Positions 48,753-60,242 of a stretch of DNA of 64,000 bases are shown piece by piece; positions within the stretch are counted from its first letter, which is position 1; the number at the start of each line of letters is the position of its first letter. The DNA is from Combretum micranthum (Eukaryota > Streptophyta > Magnoliopsida > Myrtales > Combretaceae): NCBI GenBank assembly GCA_024138025.1, contig JAMXBD010000234.1, forward strand, positions 310,001 through 374,000, read 5' to 3'. The position numbers and the translations under genes are program-made. The notes under the pieces were generated by a model. That model saw only the letters and a program-made list of their open reading frames with translations. It did no database searches and had not been told where the DNA came from.

Positions 48753-49856
48753 TATTGAACTTGAGAGTTCAATTAGAATTTTGATGAGACAATATAATGC
48801 ACAATTAACTATTTATCTGTTGTAAACTACACTCAATTAGTCAAATATATGTTTGTGTGCTTTGTGCGTGTTTGTAGAGTTTTCTGTAGGTTTTAATAGA
48901 AACAAAGGATGGTGAAGGCAAGCTAAAGTTAAGTGTTAAGGCATGACAAAGCAAAAGCTAAAGCTCGACAAGTTAAAGAATGCCAAATTAGTGGTTGAGT
49001 TATTGGTCGCGGCTTAGACGAATCAAGTGATGACAATGCAATAAGTTAAAGTCCAAGCATGACAAGCCAAAGAAGCGGACAATGTTGGTCATAGGTTACA
49101 TTGAGGGCTTGACGTGATGAAGACTTAGGGAAAGATAGTTCAAATTTGAGGCTCGAAAAAGCTTGTGTGTGGAGAGGTTATCGAGAGCAAAGTTGAGGCA
49201 TGACAAATTATGGTGAGACGAGAATTTAAGGTGTGATAGCTTAAAGTTTGAAGTTGAAGTGGCAAAAAAAAGGCTTTTGAAGCGTATTTAATGTTTGACA
49301 GATTATAGACGTTGTGTTAACAAGCTTTTAAAATTCAAAGGCTATTTATATACAAGTCCTAGAGATTAATATAGAAAAAAAGTACCAAAATCATTTACGA
49401 GCTCTTTATTACAATCAAACAAATCTTTCTTTTTGTTCTCTTGTATATAATATTTATAAATCTGTTAGAGAGAGAAAATACACTATAGTGCTCAGTTCAA
49501 ATTTAATGTTATTCAGTTAAGAGGAGTTAGAGAGAGAGGAAATATTTTATTTCCTGAGTTGTGTAATTGCTCATCTTTAGCTATCTTTTGAAGTTAATTG
49601 AAGTGGTGGTGAAGACCTCGATTGAGGCATTTAATGAACTGTGGAGAGTAGGAAGAAGGTTGAACTCCACGTTAAAATATTGGCTTAATTTTCTCTATCT
49701 CTATCTTTTAAATTGCACATTATATTGTTGTTACTTAACCATTGCAATTAAGTCTATATCTTACTCTTACTAGAATTAAAATTAATTATTTGGGCTCTTA
49801 GGACAAATACTCAATTCACCCTACCCCCTCTCTTGAGTAGTCCTAGTGTATTTTCA
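48753..49856 (+). repeat. Copia 3' LTR
   Basis: 1104 bases, collinear with the reconstructed order of the 5' LTR halves (about 1078 bases). Begins TATTGAACTTGAGAG and ends TTTTCA, followed by AGGTA. Visible substitutions and small indels between LTRs show an old insertion. Confidence 0.9.
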
Positions 49857-49861
49857 AGGTA

Positions 49862-50047
49862 TTGTTGCACTCGATCACTTACTCTTATTCAATCTACAAG
49901 CTCATCATGACAACCTCTGTAGAGTGGCCACGTGCAGGTCTATACCCAATGCTACTAACTAAGTTTCTATCTCATAGGTTTCACTCTCTTCATAGTAAAC
50001 TAAGCCTAAACGACCCTAGTATAGTCTTTACTAGATTCAAGCAAGCA
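49862..50047 (+). repeat. Gypsy 5' LTR, second part
   Basis: Resumes TTGTTGCACTCGATCACTTAC, which continues the LTR as seen at 54343 onward, and ends GATTCAAGCAAGCA. The internal leader with TTTGATGCCGTC follows. Confidence 0.7.
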
Positions 50048-50050
50048 ACA

Positions 50051-52220
50051 TTTGATGCCGTCTATAGGAAAGCTGACCCTTTGATGAAGGTGTTCCCATT
50101 TTTTCACTTCAAAAAACCTCACTTACTTTAAGAAACTCGAGTCGAAACCTCAACTGTGCCACCTCATCCTAAGAACAAAAACCATCTTAAGGAGATTGTC
50201 CCGATGGTGACTTAAATTCAATGTCGGGCTTACCCAATTCACAAGGACTAGGAGGCTCCTAAGCAGACCCCCAGCATATTCCAAGCTTCCAACGACTTCC
50301 TAGATCAAACTATTTGAGCCACTTGAAGGACATGCTCCACCAAGTAGTGGAGCAGAATGTCGAGATTATCAAACTAAATAAAGATGTTAAGCAACATCTT
50401 AAGGAACTAAATTTTGGGGCCCATAACTCACGACCACAACACATAGTAGCAAAACGTCTGCTACCATTTCCAAGAGTTTGCAAACCCCTTATTGTCCCGA
50501 GAAGATCCTAGATATAGGTATCCTATGGCATCAAAAACCTTCCTATCTCACTAACACATAAAAAACTGAGGTGGGCGATCCCTCAACCATCAATCTCCTC
50601 AAATTTCAAGGGAAATGATTCGAAGATCTAACTCAAGAAAAAATGTAAAAAGAAATCAAAAGAAAGTAAAAAGAGCACTCTTAACACCTAAGGCGACCAG
50701 ATTGTCAATAAACAATCCCTTTGCATAGTGAATCATAAGAGAACCTTCACCTTGGGGCATGAAACTACCAATCTTCAAATTGTATGATGGGACGACTAAC
50801 CTAAAAGAGCACCTTAGGAGATAGAAAGAACACATGATAGTCTTTAGCTTCAATGATGCCATTTTCTATAAAGTTTTCCTGAGAACAATGGAAAGGTTGT
50901 CAATAATTGGTTTCACTAACTAACTAATGTTCAATCACGTCATTTGAGGACTTGGCAACAATATTCAAGATACACTTTACATTCAGTAGGTTTCTAAAGA
51001 AAGAAATGTCATCTCTAGTCCTAGTAAACCAAAAGAAAGATGAATCCCTTTGAGACTACATCACCCACTTCAACTAGGCTATTACCAAGTGGATGACCTT
51101 AACCTCAGCCTCACCATCTAAGCAGCGATTCATGGTGTCTAAGAAAATGAAAGCCTCTTCCATTCCCTTGCCAAGAATAAACCAAAGACCCTTAAGAATT
51201 CCAAGAGTGGGTTAGTAAGCATATCAGAAGGGAAGACTTCATTACTACCAGAAAATGATTTGGAGAAGTTCTAAAAAAGCACCTCTAAGATCGAAAGGCC
51301 AAAGGATCGATAAAAGACCATATTGGGTATCCTTCTAAGGGAAAAGACGGGCTTACAACTTAAGGTAGAAGACCCTGGAGAAATGAAGATTCTTTGAATT
51401 CAATTTCCTACCCCTCAACAAACATCAAGAAGACATCTTCCTAAAAAATAAAAAACTCGAGTATCCTACCTGAGCTATCTAAGATGCACAATAACCCCTA
51501 CGTAAGGGACATTAGCAAGTACTATGACTACCATCAGGATGTGGGACACAACACCAACGATTGTTTTTAATTAATAGTCACCCTACAAAAAGCCCTGAAG
51601 AAATGACTCATAACCAATACATGGCTGACCTAAACAGTGTTGTAGAAATGCCAAATCAATAAAGGAGGTCAAACTGCTAGCAATATTTGACCAACTGATC
51701 GGACCAACAATCCAATAACACTACTAAGAGGGGTAATGAATACCATCGTCGGAGGGCCACACCTTGCTATTCACTCTTAGTTCTTCATAAATGACAAAGG
51801 AAATGACGTAATGCTCCTCATAAAGAGAGAAAAGCTCAATATGACTCTTGAATTTGCAGACATTGACTTGGACGATGTTAGAATACCATACTAAGGTATC
51901 CTTGTAATAAAAGCATGAGTAGTTAGCTTTGATGTAATGAAAGTCCTTATCGACATTGAAAGTGGTACAAACATCATCTTTGGCCATGCCTTCAATAGGC
52001 TCTAAGACGACAACATCTAAAAGAAGCCAAAACCCTAAAAACATTAAGTTTTTGGATTTAACAATCAACTGGTCAAGGTCAAAGGGGTTGTTGCCCTACC
52101 GATAAAACTTAGCAATGATAAGCACAAGGCCTAGAATGAAGTATAATTCCTAGCGATAAGCTACTAGTCACCCTATAGTATGATATTGGAGCAAACTTCC
52201 ATAATAGTCACCCTATAATA
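50051..52220 (+). pseudogene. Ty3/Gypsy gag-protease relic
   Basis: Translation on + gives scattered family matches across many stops and shifts. A knuckle-like KYYDYHQDVGHNTNDCF lies at 51516-51566, where the family has KYC-FH-D-GH-T--C and the first Cys is now Tyr. An aspartic-protease block then runs from VMNTIVGGPH (about 51735) to VLIDIESGTNIIFGHA (about 51940-51990), where the family has a D-G-SAD active site. No reverse transcriptase or integrase was found. The reverse-strand frame at 51724-52068 is only a shadow of this block. Confidence 0.7.
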
Positions 52221-52254
52221 TGATATTGATGTAACAACCGTCACATCCCCTTCT

Positions 52255-53740
52255 TAGCAACATGATAAGTCTTTTTACTCTATTCAATCTATAGGAATTC
52301 ATGCTTGATTTGATGTTATTATGCTTTTATTGTCTAAATGTTATTTTTCAGCTCTAAAGATCATAAAAACAAGAAATAAAGCGATCCGAAATAGATTTAG
52401 AGCAAAACAATATGAATGAGTAAAGATAGACTCCAATTGCAGCCCAAAGATTCCAACCGAGGGTAAGAAAACAAAGCAAAAGTGCAAACCACGCCCTCAA
52501 TCTATATCACAATTTTCACTAAGAGAATCATACCTTATAATTCAAAAGCACAACCTAAATCATGCCTAGAGTCGTGCTCGATATTCTGCCTGTAGCACAA
52601 TTGACCTTAAATCGCACCTCTGGTGAAAAGACACAGCTTAAATTGTGGCTAACCTTCTAGCCCATAATTCAAGCCGCGAAAATCATCTCTGTCATATGTT
52701 TGCTAGCTTGTTGTCATGCACGCTAGAGTAAGATAAAGTTTGTTAAAATGATTTGTCATATTAGCGAATAATATCTTCATGATTTTCTGTGCCCACTAAA
52801 GGCACTGTAAAAATATGTTGTACCATATATAACAACTCTTGACATGGCATAGAGTAGAAAAGAATTTTTAGTGAGGGAAACTTTTCTTCTTGCTAGAGAT
52901 TCAAGTTTTTTGGATAATACATTTTAACTAGACGTTTGTTCTTGTAAGATATTGTGTTTGATCAGTAAATTATATTTTTATTGCATATTATTTTTCTTGA
53001 ATTATGTTTAATGTCCATATCTATGGATAAATAATTTTTTTAACTTAAGGTTTGTGAACCTAAGTCTTGATTCATGTGATTTAACGTGCTTTTAATGAAT
53101 AGTTTCTAAGTACTTGTATTTACTAACTTGAATCTTAACTCTTGAGTTTATGTGAGTGTACCATATAGATTCGCGTCTGATTTTATTTGAACAGATTGAT
53201 AACTTGTTCTCTTCAATAAATCTAGACTACTAATGAAGTTGCTTATAACTGCCTATAAATAAGGGTAGTGAAATTTTCTATCACTTGATTTTAAATTTAT
53301 TATAAAAATGGGTTTTAATCAAATGATTCATAATCTTTATGCGAGTCTAGGTTTTTGATAGCTTAGAAGAGATTTTGGTGGTTCTATCTTAGATATAGAG
53401 TTTTTGACCTAGCAAATAACTCATGAGTTTGTTAAGAAATTACATGATAAGGACTTGAAGAAGTAAAATCTAAGCTTATCATTGCATTGACAAATTTAAC
53501 TTTTAATTTTTAACTTGAAAACATATTTGTAATTAGTTTTAACCCTAGTTTAACTTTTTGCTGTTCATAATATTTTGCTAAGTTTTCCTTGGCTAAATAA
53601 TACGTTAGAAGTAAGTAAGGTAGATGCTAACGATCTCCAAGGAATATGACATAATATTTTCTATGCTATTTAGATAGGTATGCTTGCCTATGTTAGTGAT
53701 TGCAATCGAGGTTAAACATAACTTATTAGTACATAATTTA
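52255..53740 (+). mobile_element. LTR-like block, family L2, copy 2
   Basis: About 1.5 kb collinear with 14486-15790. It continues past the break of the first copy into GTTTTAACC-TAGTTTAAC, TTCCTTGGCTAAATA, a CTCCAAGGAATATGAC stretch and GCTTGCCTATGTTAGTGATTG, which resemble the 3' portion of Athila/Tat-type LTRs. No coding. It lies inside the Gypsy internal region, so it is likely a later insertion reduced to a solo LTR. Borders are approximate. Confidence 0.55.
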
Positions 53741-53992
53741 TAAATTTTTGAAAGACTCCATCTTTATGTTTATCCTTAATGTTTTTAAAACACCGACCAA
53801 GCCATGTGCCCACATAAAGATATCCTACTAGAATTTGAAAAGACAAACATTCTTCAAACATAATTCAAAACAATTAATTAGAGTATTGACAATAAACAAC
53901 GTCGAACAATTGCTTGACCACTCCACCAATTCCCAACTTGAATTCGCTAAGTTAGCCCTTGCACTTAACTTACTCCCTTTACTCCTCCAACA

Positions 53993-54009
53993 AAAGGAGT
54001 AGGAGGGAC
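53993..54009 (+). other. Polypurine tract of the Gypsy element
   Basis: AAAAGGAGTAGGAGGGAC-type purine stretch just before the 3' LTR start at 54013, in the position expected for plus-strand priming. Confidence 0.55.
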
Positions 54010-54012
54010 AAC

Positions 54013-55439
54013 TGTTAATGGTCTAAATTGGAACCTAGGCCACCCGAGTCGAACCTAACACATTAATGGGTTGGGCTTCCCTATTGAGTCGAGACCTAAA
54101 TAACAAACACTACAAGATACACGGCCTGGCCTTATATTAACAATACCGACATTCGCTTGGTTATCTTCGCTTTGCTTGTTGCTCGACACAAGTAGCTTGG
54201 ACAGACTAAGATTCCCATAGTGGTTTACCCTACACCCCCCACAACTATTACCAACTACCCACTTACCCACTAGATTATGACGTTTGCAATCACCAGTTAA
54301 TCACCTATAAATACTCACCTACGTCTCAGGAGAGGGTTAATATTGCACCTGATCACTTACTCTTATTCAATATATAGGTTTAACATGGCAACATCTACCT
54401 AAGTATGGGACTAGCCATGCCAAGCCTTAAGGTTGTGCAAAAAAACTGACCGAATCATGAACCGAACCAAAATTTTGGTTCTTTTTTTAAACTGTTCAAT
54501 TTGCGGTTTGGTTCGGTAAAGAGCAAATAGTTCACGATTCGGTTTGAGACCATAAACCAAACCGTATGGTTTCGAACCGAATTGAACAGTTTTATATTTA
54601 AAAAAATTAAACCTATTATTTTTACTCTCAATTATTTTATTAATGATACATATCTAAGTCGCAAATTTAAAAACAATTAATTTTTTAAGATTTGTGACTT
54701 AGATATGTATCATTCATTAGAATAAAATTAGATTTTTCATAATATGTTTTAATTATTATGGTGTCTATAAATAAGATAGATTTTAGATTTTAGATTTTAG
54801 CCTCTAGTTTTCTAACTCCTGTATATATTTTTTTTCCTATTTTTCTTGCTAATTAATCTTCTATTATTTAGTAACTTATTGATTTATATTATTAGTAATA
54901 TGTTAGTAAAAAGCATACAACAAATTAAATTTTATGTCTTATAGTGAGATAAAATCTAGTATACCATTGTAGTTCAGGATATTTTCAAAAAAATGAGATT
55001 AGTCGTAATTATAATTTTATAATGAATGGAATCCCTTCCTTCCTATAAGTTTTACATATTTATTTGGTAAATAATTAATTTAAAATATCGTTATTTATAT
55101 TTGTATAAATGATAACAAATATGTACTTGAAGTTTTTTGATAGAATGTATTTTTATTTTATGAATAAAAACGGTTCAAACCGCAAACCAAATCATTTTTT
55201 TTTCGGTTAGAAAAAATTACGAACCAAATCATATGTTTAGGTTCTAATTTAAAAGAAAAATCAAACTATAAAATATGGTGCGGTTCGTTTGAGGTGCAAA
55301 CAAAACCAAACCGTACTGTGCATAGCCCTACATACCTGACATGCCACTAATTGAGTTTTTATGTTGTAGGCTCCATACTCTTCATGGTGAACCCAAGCCC
55401 AAATCACCCAAGTATATCTCTATCGGATTCGAGCAAGCA
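54013..55439 (+). repeat. Gypsy 3' LTR, interrupted by a hAT element
   Basis: TGTTAATGGTCTAAAT to GGATTCGAGCAAGCA. The inserted hAT element occupies 54428-55330. Without it the LTR is about 524 bases, close to the 517 bases of the joined 5' LTR. Confidence 0.7.
54428..55330. mobile_element. hAT-like non-autonomous element inside the Gypsy 3' LTR
   Basis: Ends TAAGGTTGTGCAAAA and TGTGCATAGCCCTA are inverted repeats of the TAGGGCTGTGCA type used by many plant hAT MITEs. Subterminal DNA is full of GGTTCGG/CCGAACC and AAACCAAACCG words on both sides. About 903 bases, AT-rich centre, no ORF. Flanks ccaagcct and acatacct (last base shared with the end) are a weak 8-bp duplication. Confidence 0.7.
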
Positions 55440-56620
55440 TACTGATATATGTATCATATTTCGAATTAATTTGAAAGGAAAAGTTTTTGTACATATATAT
55501 TTATGAAAATAAGTATATTAATGGTATTCATTGTTTTTAATACTTAAACAATACTAATTGTATTGACTAATTAAATAAAACTCAATATAGGTCACTCGTA
55601 TGTATGGGTTTATCATATTAAAACTAAATAATTCATTACCTTTATAACTAGTGACACAAAAGGAAACATTCATAGCGGCAACAACTCTTTGCAATTTTTT
55701 TTTGTAGTTCGAGGATAAGACACCGAACTTTTGAATGTAATGAAAAAATTATAAAGGAAATTTGCCTAATTTAAATTTCAAGATTCATATTTTACTAAAT
55801 TGTCTTAGTTATATTTGTAATTTTAGAGAATTATTAATTTATGATATTAACGAGACTATAGCTTTTGCTGCATGCTCAAGTACATAGAAAAGAATATACT
55901 ATTGAGCTTAGACTAGCACAATGGTGTGCAAAATGGAATATAGTTAATGGTGTGCCGAGGGTTGCTTGATACAACTACTACGATGCTTAAGTTATTTTGC
56001 ATCTTGAAAGCATATAAGTCTAAATAAACATCCAGGAGTCAAAATGATGTTACTTAGTTGGCATAGATTCCAAGTGGTTATATGGGATAATGGGATAATA
56101 GGTGTTTGGCAATGATAATGGGATAGTGGGCGACGGTTCGGAGGAATGTGATGAGTGCTCTTAGCTTGGAATTTACTTGTCGTAGTACTTGACATGTCAG
56201 TTTCTTGAGTTAAGGGAATCAAGATTCTCATGAGGCTCGAAAGCGATTTGAAGTGGATTGAGCTTGAGCCTAATAGGTTAACTCGGATGGTTGATGGGTC
56301 GGACTAGACTTGGAAGGCTTATGATATATTTTTTACCATTAACATATTTATATAAAGGTCTTACTAAAAATTATTATTTCATGAATTTATCAAAATTACT
56401 AATTTCGTAACCTAACCTAATTGGGACCCTAAAAACAAAAAAAGATTAGAGATGCTATTAATTTATTGAATTTGAATTTATGAAGATTTAACTGTATATA
56501 GATTTAAATAAATATAGTTCATCTATTATATTTATGGAAGAAGTTTTTTATCGCTCCACTTTTTATAATAATGTTTAAACATTGTTCTCATGTATAAGTT
56601 CACTCATTGGAATATAACTA
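55440..56620. other. AT-rich intergenic DNA with a moderately GC patch
   Basis: From 56080 to 56310 the DNA is richer in G (AATGGGATAGTGGGCGACGG, GGTTGATGGGTCGG) and resembles degraded GGGTC-type hAT debris seen near 8 kb and 10.3 kb. No exon or border is established. Confidence 0.35.
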
Positions 56621-58195
56621 GAGTAGGTTTCAGACGGGTTTTGTGAAACCCAAACCTAATTTCGATACTTTATAGGGTTTTCCATATCCTATAGGGTTCA
56701 CAAAAATTGTCCCAAATCCAATGATGTTTCTATCTATGAACCTAAAATCTGTCTAATAGACCCTTTTGGGTATCTAAACCTAAACTTGATAGACAATCTT
56801 ATTGAATAAATGCTCACATAAAGAATATATTTATACACACACACACAAGTTTAATATATATATATATATATATAACCGTTATAACTCAATTTTGTTATGG
56901 TATAGTGGGAAATTCATTGCTGTCAATGCCATCATCAATGTGCTATGCTTTTCATGGAGGTACATTAGACAAGACTGAATTGCATATCTGATGCTTTTAG
57001 ATTATCACTCTTATCAGAACCTACTCAAGTTTTACCAAGGTTGTCAAAATAGTCCTATTCGAACTGGATTGATCGGAATTGACGCTAAAGGTGGGTTAGG
57101 TTTGACATATGACCCATTTTTGAAACAAACTATCTAGACCCAGTAGACTTAGCTAGTTCGATTATGGACCAACAAACCAGTTGGGTCTACCACATCTAAA
57201 TGCCCACTTTAAAAAAAAAAAAAAAGGCTAATTGTTAAACCACACTGCAATGCATGTCCTACATCTGGTGTAAGTTAATGTATGTGTAAGTGTAAAATAG
57301 AGACCAAAGTCAAAAGTTAAAAGTAAAACTTAAAAAAAAAAAATAATAAATGCCTTAGGTTTGATGAAAATTAAATTCTCACCTACCCTTCTACATAAAG
57401 TTACTTACTTTTATTTGATAGTTAATGATTTGGCATTTTGTCTTGATTATATTTATATATTCTTATACATTTTTGACATTTTTTTTGGGCCACTATACGT
57501 TTTTGACATTGAAAGAGGACTTTTAATTATGTGTTTTCTTTTATCTTAGGTATATCACTATAATCTTTGTAATTTTTTTAGTCCAACACTTTTTTTATAT
57601 TCATTTCTATTTATTTTTTTAAATAAATTGGATATCTAAAGCTTAAAATATATAACCTCGTACATTAATATATTCTATAATTTAAAAACTAAAACAAGAA
57701 GTAAAATGTAATATAAAAAACTAAAAATTAGATAGTAAATACTTATTTTTAATTATTTGAATTTGTATAATTATATGTTTCCTTTTTTTTTATATTAAAA
57801 TATGAATAATCTTTATATTTATTTGACCTCAGTTTGACCTCTGGTGGAACCCAGTTCGACCCCTGACCCCTTAGTGTGTCGGGGTCAAACCTTGTTTGGT
57901 TCTAACAACGTCGACTTTACTGGTGTTTTGAAGTTTACACTAACCTATCATAAGTTTAAAATATATAAATTTATATATATATATATATATTAACGCCATA
58001 TATAAGTTTAATATTATATATATTTTCTCTTAATGGATTCGGTTCCTAACGGGTTTGATACTCATCTTAAAACACAATTCCAAAATCCTATAGGTTTTCA
58101 CTAATGATCCCAAAACTCATCCTAAACCTTATAAGATATTTATGAAATTAAGCGAATTAAGTATCCTATAAAAACCCATCCACTTACATCCCTAT
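56621..58195. mobile_element. Possible inverted-repeat element, with a second element inside
   Basis: The left end TAGAGTAGGTTTCAGACGGGTTTT and the reverse of the right end (TAGGGATGTAAGTGGATGGGTTTT) are similar. Both continue with AAACCC, TATAGG and CCTATAGG-type words. Between about 57035 and 57915 a second pair of patches rich in TTTGACC/GGTTCGACC may be another element. (TA)n runs lie near 56855-56875 and 57975-57991. Ends and class are tentative. Confidence 0.4.
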
Positions 58196-58273
58196 TCAGC
58201 TATGACTCCATGTTTTTATTTGTAAATAACAACATTTTTCCCACCTTGATACATTTACTTTTGTAGCTGCAAC

Positions 58274-59199
58274 TAGGGGCGGGCAAAAAACCAACCAAAC
58301 CAAACAAATTCGTAACCAAACCAAACAAAACAAAAATATGGTTTTTCTTTCTAACAATTTGGTTTAAAAATTTTTCAATTCAAATCAATCCGTAAATTTA
58401 TAGTTGGTTTGGAGAGGTAAACCAATCAATCCAAAAAAAAAAAAAAAAACAAACCATTTTAGAAAAATATAATAATATTTTTACTTGCAAGTTGTAATTA
58501 TAAGATTTTTTTATGATAATTGATTAAATGTCATATATGTTCATATGATTTTACTTGATATTTATTATTTGGTGAGTACTGATTAAAATAAATTTGTCCA
58601 TTTTTAAAAAAATTATTTAGGCTCATGATATATATCCTTTTGATGACAACCAACTATTGTTTTTTTAATAGTTTTTAACTTTATAAAATATGAAATTTAT
58701 TTATTTAGTTATAAACTCTTATCATATATTAATTATTTAATGTACTTTGTTAGCAAATCATTTTAATGGTTGATGACTTTTATTGATAGATGGTGTTTTA
58801 TTTTGGCTAAATTTATTACTAGATGATTAACTTGATGGCTCTATTAGAAATTGTAAACTATGACTTACTATGTATTAGTTATTGAATGTATTTTATTGGT
58901 GGATAATTGATTTTATAGAAGATTACAAATTACAAGTATGATGAATTTATAAAATATTTTATCGTGATTTACAATGTAAACTTTATAAAGTGATATAAAT
59001 ATTTAAGTATCTATACAAATGTAAAAAAACTAGAACAAAAATTTTTTTTTTATAATTTTGAGTTAATCTATAATCCAAATCGTTATTCAATGGTTTAGAA
59101 AATTTCTAATTCAAACCAAAATATTACTTAAGAGTTTGGTTTAGAATAAAAAAAAAAAAAAAAGGCGAACCATAGTCAAACAAATCATGCTCATCCGTA
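58274..59199. mobile_element. hAT-like non-autonomous element (copy 2) with 8-bp target duplication
   Basis: 926 bases starting TAGGGGCGGGCAAAAAACC and ending GCTCATCCGTA, inverted ends. Flanks are gctgcaac (58266-58273) and gctgcaat (59200-59207), 7 of 8 identical, the hAT size. Subterminal AACCAAACC/GGTTTGGTT words occur on both sides. The body matches 18588-19480 (same order, about 80-90 percent by eye). No transposase frame. Confidence 0.8.
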
Positions 59200-59207
59200 G
59201 CTGCAAT

Positions 59208-59600
59208 CGACCAAAAGCAACCTTCATTTCTTTCCACTGCACAGTTATTCTCTTCCTTTTACACCAATTTACCCATTAATATTTTTCTACACTATTTTCA
59301 CAATCGTCTTTAGTTTTTTTTCTTTTAAGCAGCATTTTCTCCATTTTTTGTTGATCTCGACCAATTTCTTCTTCAGCTTCCTGTCCATTTTCTTCATTTG
59401 CATGGTAATAAGTATTTTCTTTATTTTCTTTTGATCTTTTACCATGGTAAAAACATAGAAGCTCTTTCCATCATGTATAATTTTTATTTTTTGTTTGATA
59501 TTTGATGTTGCAAGGACAATAGCAAAGTGGAACATTGGCATCAGCAAATTCTTCATTTCTTCTCTAGTGCCTCAAGAACGTGCGGTTATAACAAACAGCT
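59208..59600 (-). pseudogene. Possible zinc-finger (GRF-like) plus coiled-coil remnant
   Basis: The reverse strand holds an 89-codon frame (59556-59287). Its start, combined with a neighbouring frame, reads NVPLCYCPCN, then GKSFYVFTM, then a Lys/Glu-rich helical stretch. This loosely recalls GRF zinc-finger proteins (C-C, then PGR-FY-C) with frameshifts and a lost cysteine. The match is weak. It could equally be chance. Confidence 0.2.
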
Positions 59601-60060
59601 AATATAATAACTCATAAATAACCTTTTTTTAGCAACTACTCCTTTATTATTTTTATGGTCAAATATTTACCATTAAATCTAAAATCTAAGCAGAGTTTTT
59701 TATGATAAAATATTTTAATATTTTGTAATAAAAAATTTAAACTTTTTTATGATTTATATCATTAAATTTGTACACGCAATACAAATGCAATATTCTCTAA
59801 AATACAATATATTTGTATAATATACAAATTACATGTAGATTTAGAAATATGATATGCCTAGTTGGTCCTTTTCCTCTTTCATTTATTTTGATTTAATTTA
59901 TTTTAAAAAATGATTTGATTTGTTTTTAATAAATCAGATATATAATTTTAAACTTATATGAATTTTTTTTTTTTAAATCATATTTTTTTATTACTAATCT
60001 AAATTTAACTATGAATTAAAATCAGATAAAAAAATAAAGATAATTAATTACAAATTAACA
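59601..60060. other. AT-rich spacer upstream of the putative gene
   Basis: Nothing but A/T-rich sequence. A TATA-like word could be picked almost anywhere, so no promoter element is claimed. Confidence 0.35.
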
Positions 60061-60171
60061 AATAAAAGCGGTCCATTTGAATCCAGTCCGGGACGGCGAG
60101 ACGGATTCAGCATCAAAACTTCCGATGGCGAAACTGAAGGATCAAGGCCATCAAAATGGGTGCAGAAGCAG

Positions 60172-60242
60172 ATGAGCAAAAAACTCAACCAAACCCTAAC
60201 GCTATTACGCAAGCCCAATTTCTTTCATGGAAACGTCGAAAG
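60172..60242 (+). CDS. Probable first coding exon of an unidentified gene (3' partial)
   Basis: After 10 kb of AT-rich DNA a GC-richer leader (60068-60170) leads into a frame reading MSKKTQPNPNAITQAQFLSW KRR, ending AG/GTTTCT, a plausible donor at 60243. A pyrimidine-rich tract and long intron-like DNA follow. The segment ITQAQFLSWKR looks like a conserved stretch of plant proteins with a QFL-WKRKK motif (seen in some DFRP/ZC3H15-type C-termini), but I cannot assign it. Two earlier ATGs (60125, 60156) open only short out-of-frame reading frames. A one-base deletion in the A run at 60178-60184 would join the 60156 start to the same frame. No later exon is recognised before 64000. Confidence 0.4.

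Larger units (their letters stand above)
39894..49856 (+). mobile_element. Ty1/Copia retrotransposon inserted in the Gypsy 5' LTR
   Basis: 5' LTR 39894-40745 plus 45419-45644, primer-binding site 45647-45658, degenerate gag-protease-integrase, purine tract 48738-48751, 3' LTR 48753-49856. Target duplications are GGGTA (39889-39893) and AGGTA (49857-49861), 4 of 5 identical. Reverse transcriptase and RNase H are missing, so the element cannot move by itself. The 3' LTR starts TA instead of TG. Lineage is TNT/SIRE-like from gag and pre-integrase motifs. Confidence 0.9.
39563..55439 (+). mobile_element. Ty3/Gypsy retrotransposon, degenerate, carrying nested insertions
   Basis: The 5' LTR is 39563-39893 plus 49862-50047, split by a Copia element. 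The 3' LTR is 54013-54427 plus 55331-55439, split by a hAT element. The LTRs correspond in order (GGTCTAAAT, ACACGGCCTGGCCTTATA/ACATGGCCTGGCCTTATA, CCTATAAATA-TTCACCTAC, CACTTACTCTTATTCAA, GATTC-AGCAAGCA). A TTTGATGCCGTCTATAGG segment follows the 5' LTR like the usual Gypsy leader, and a purine-rich tract (about 53993-54009) precedes the 3' LTR. Only gag and protease relics remain. No matching target duplication is visible. Confidence 0.75.

Noticed and set aside
51724..52068. Reverse frame of 114 codons as a gene
   Set aside because: The forward strand of this interval shows the Gypsy protease block; the reverse frame is its shadow.
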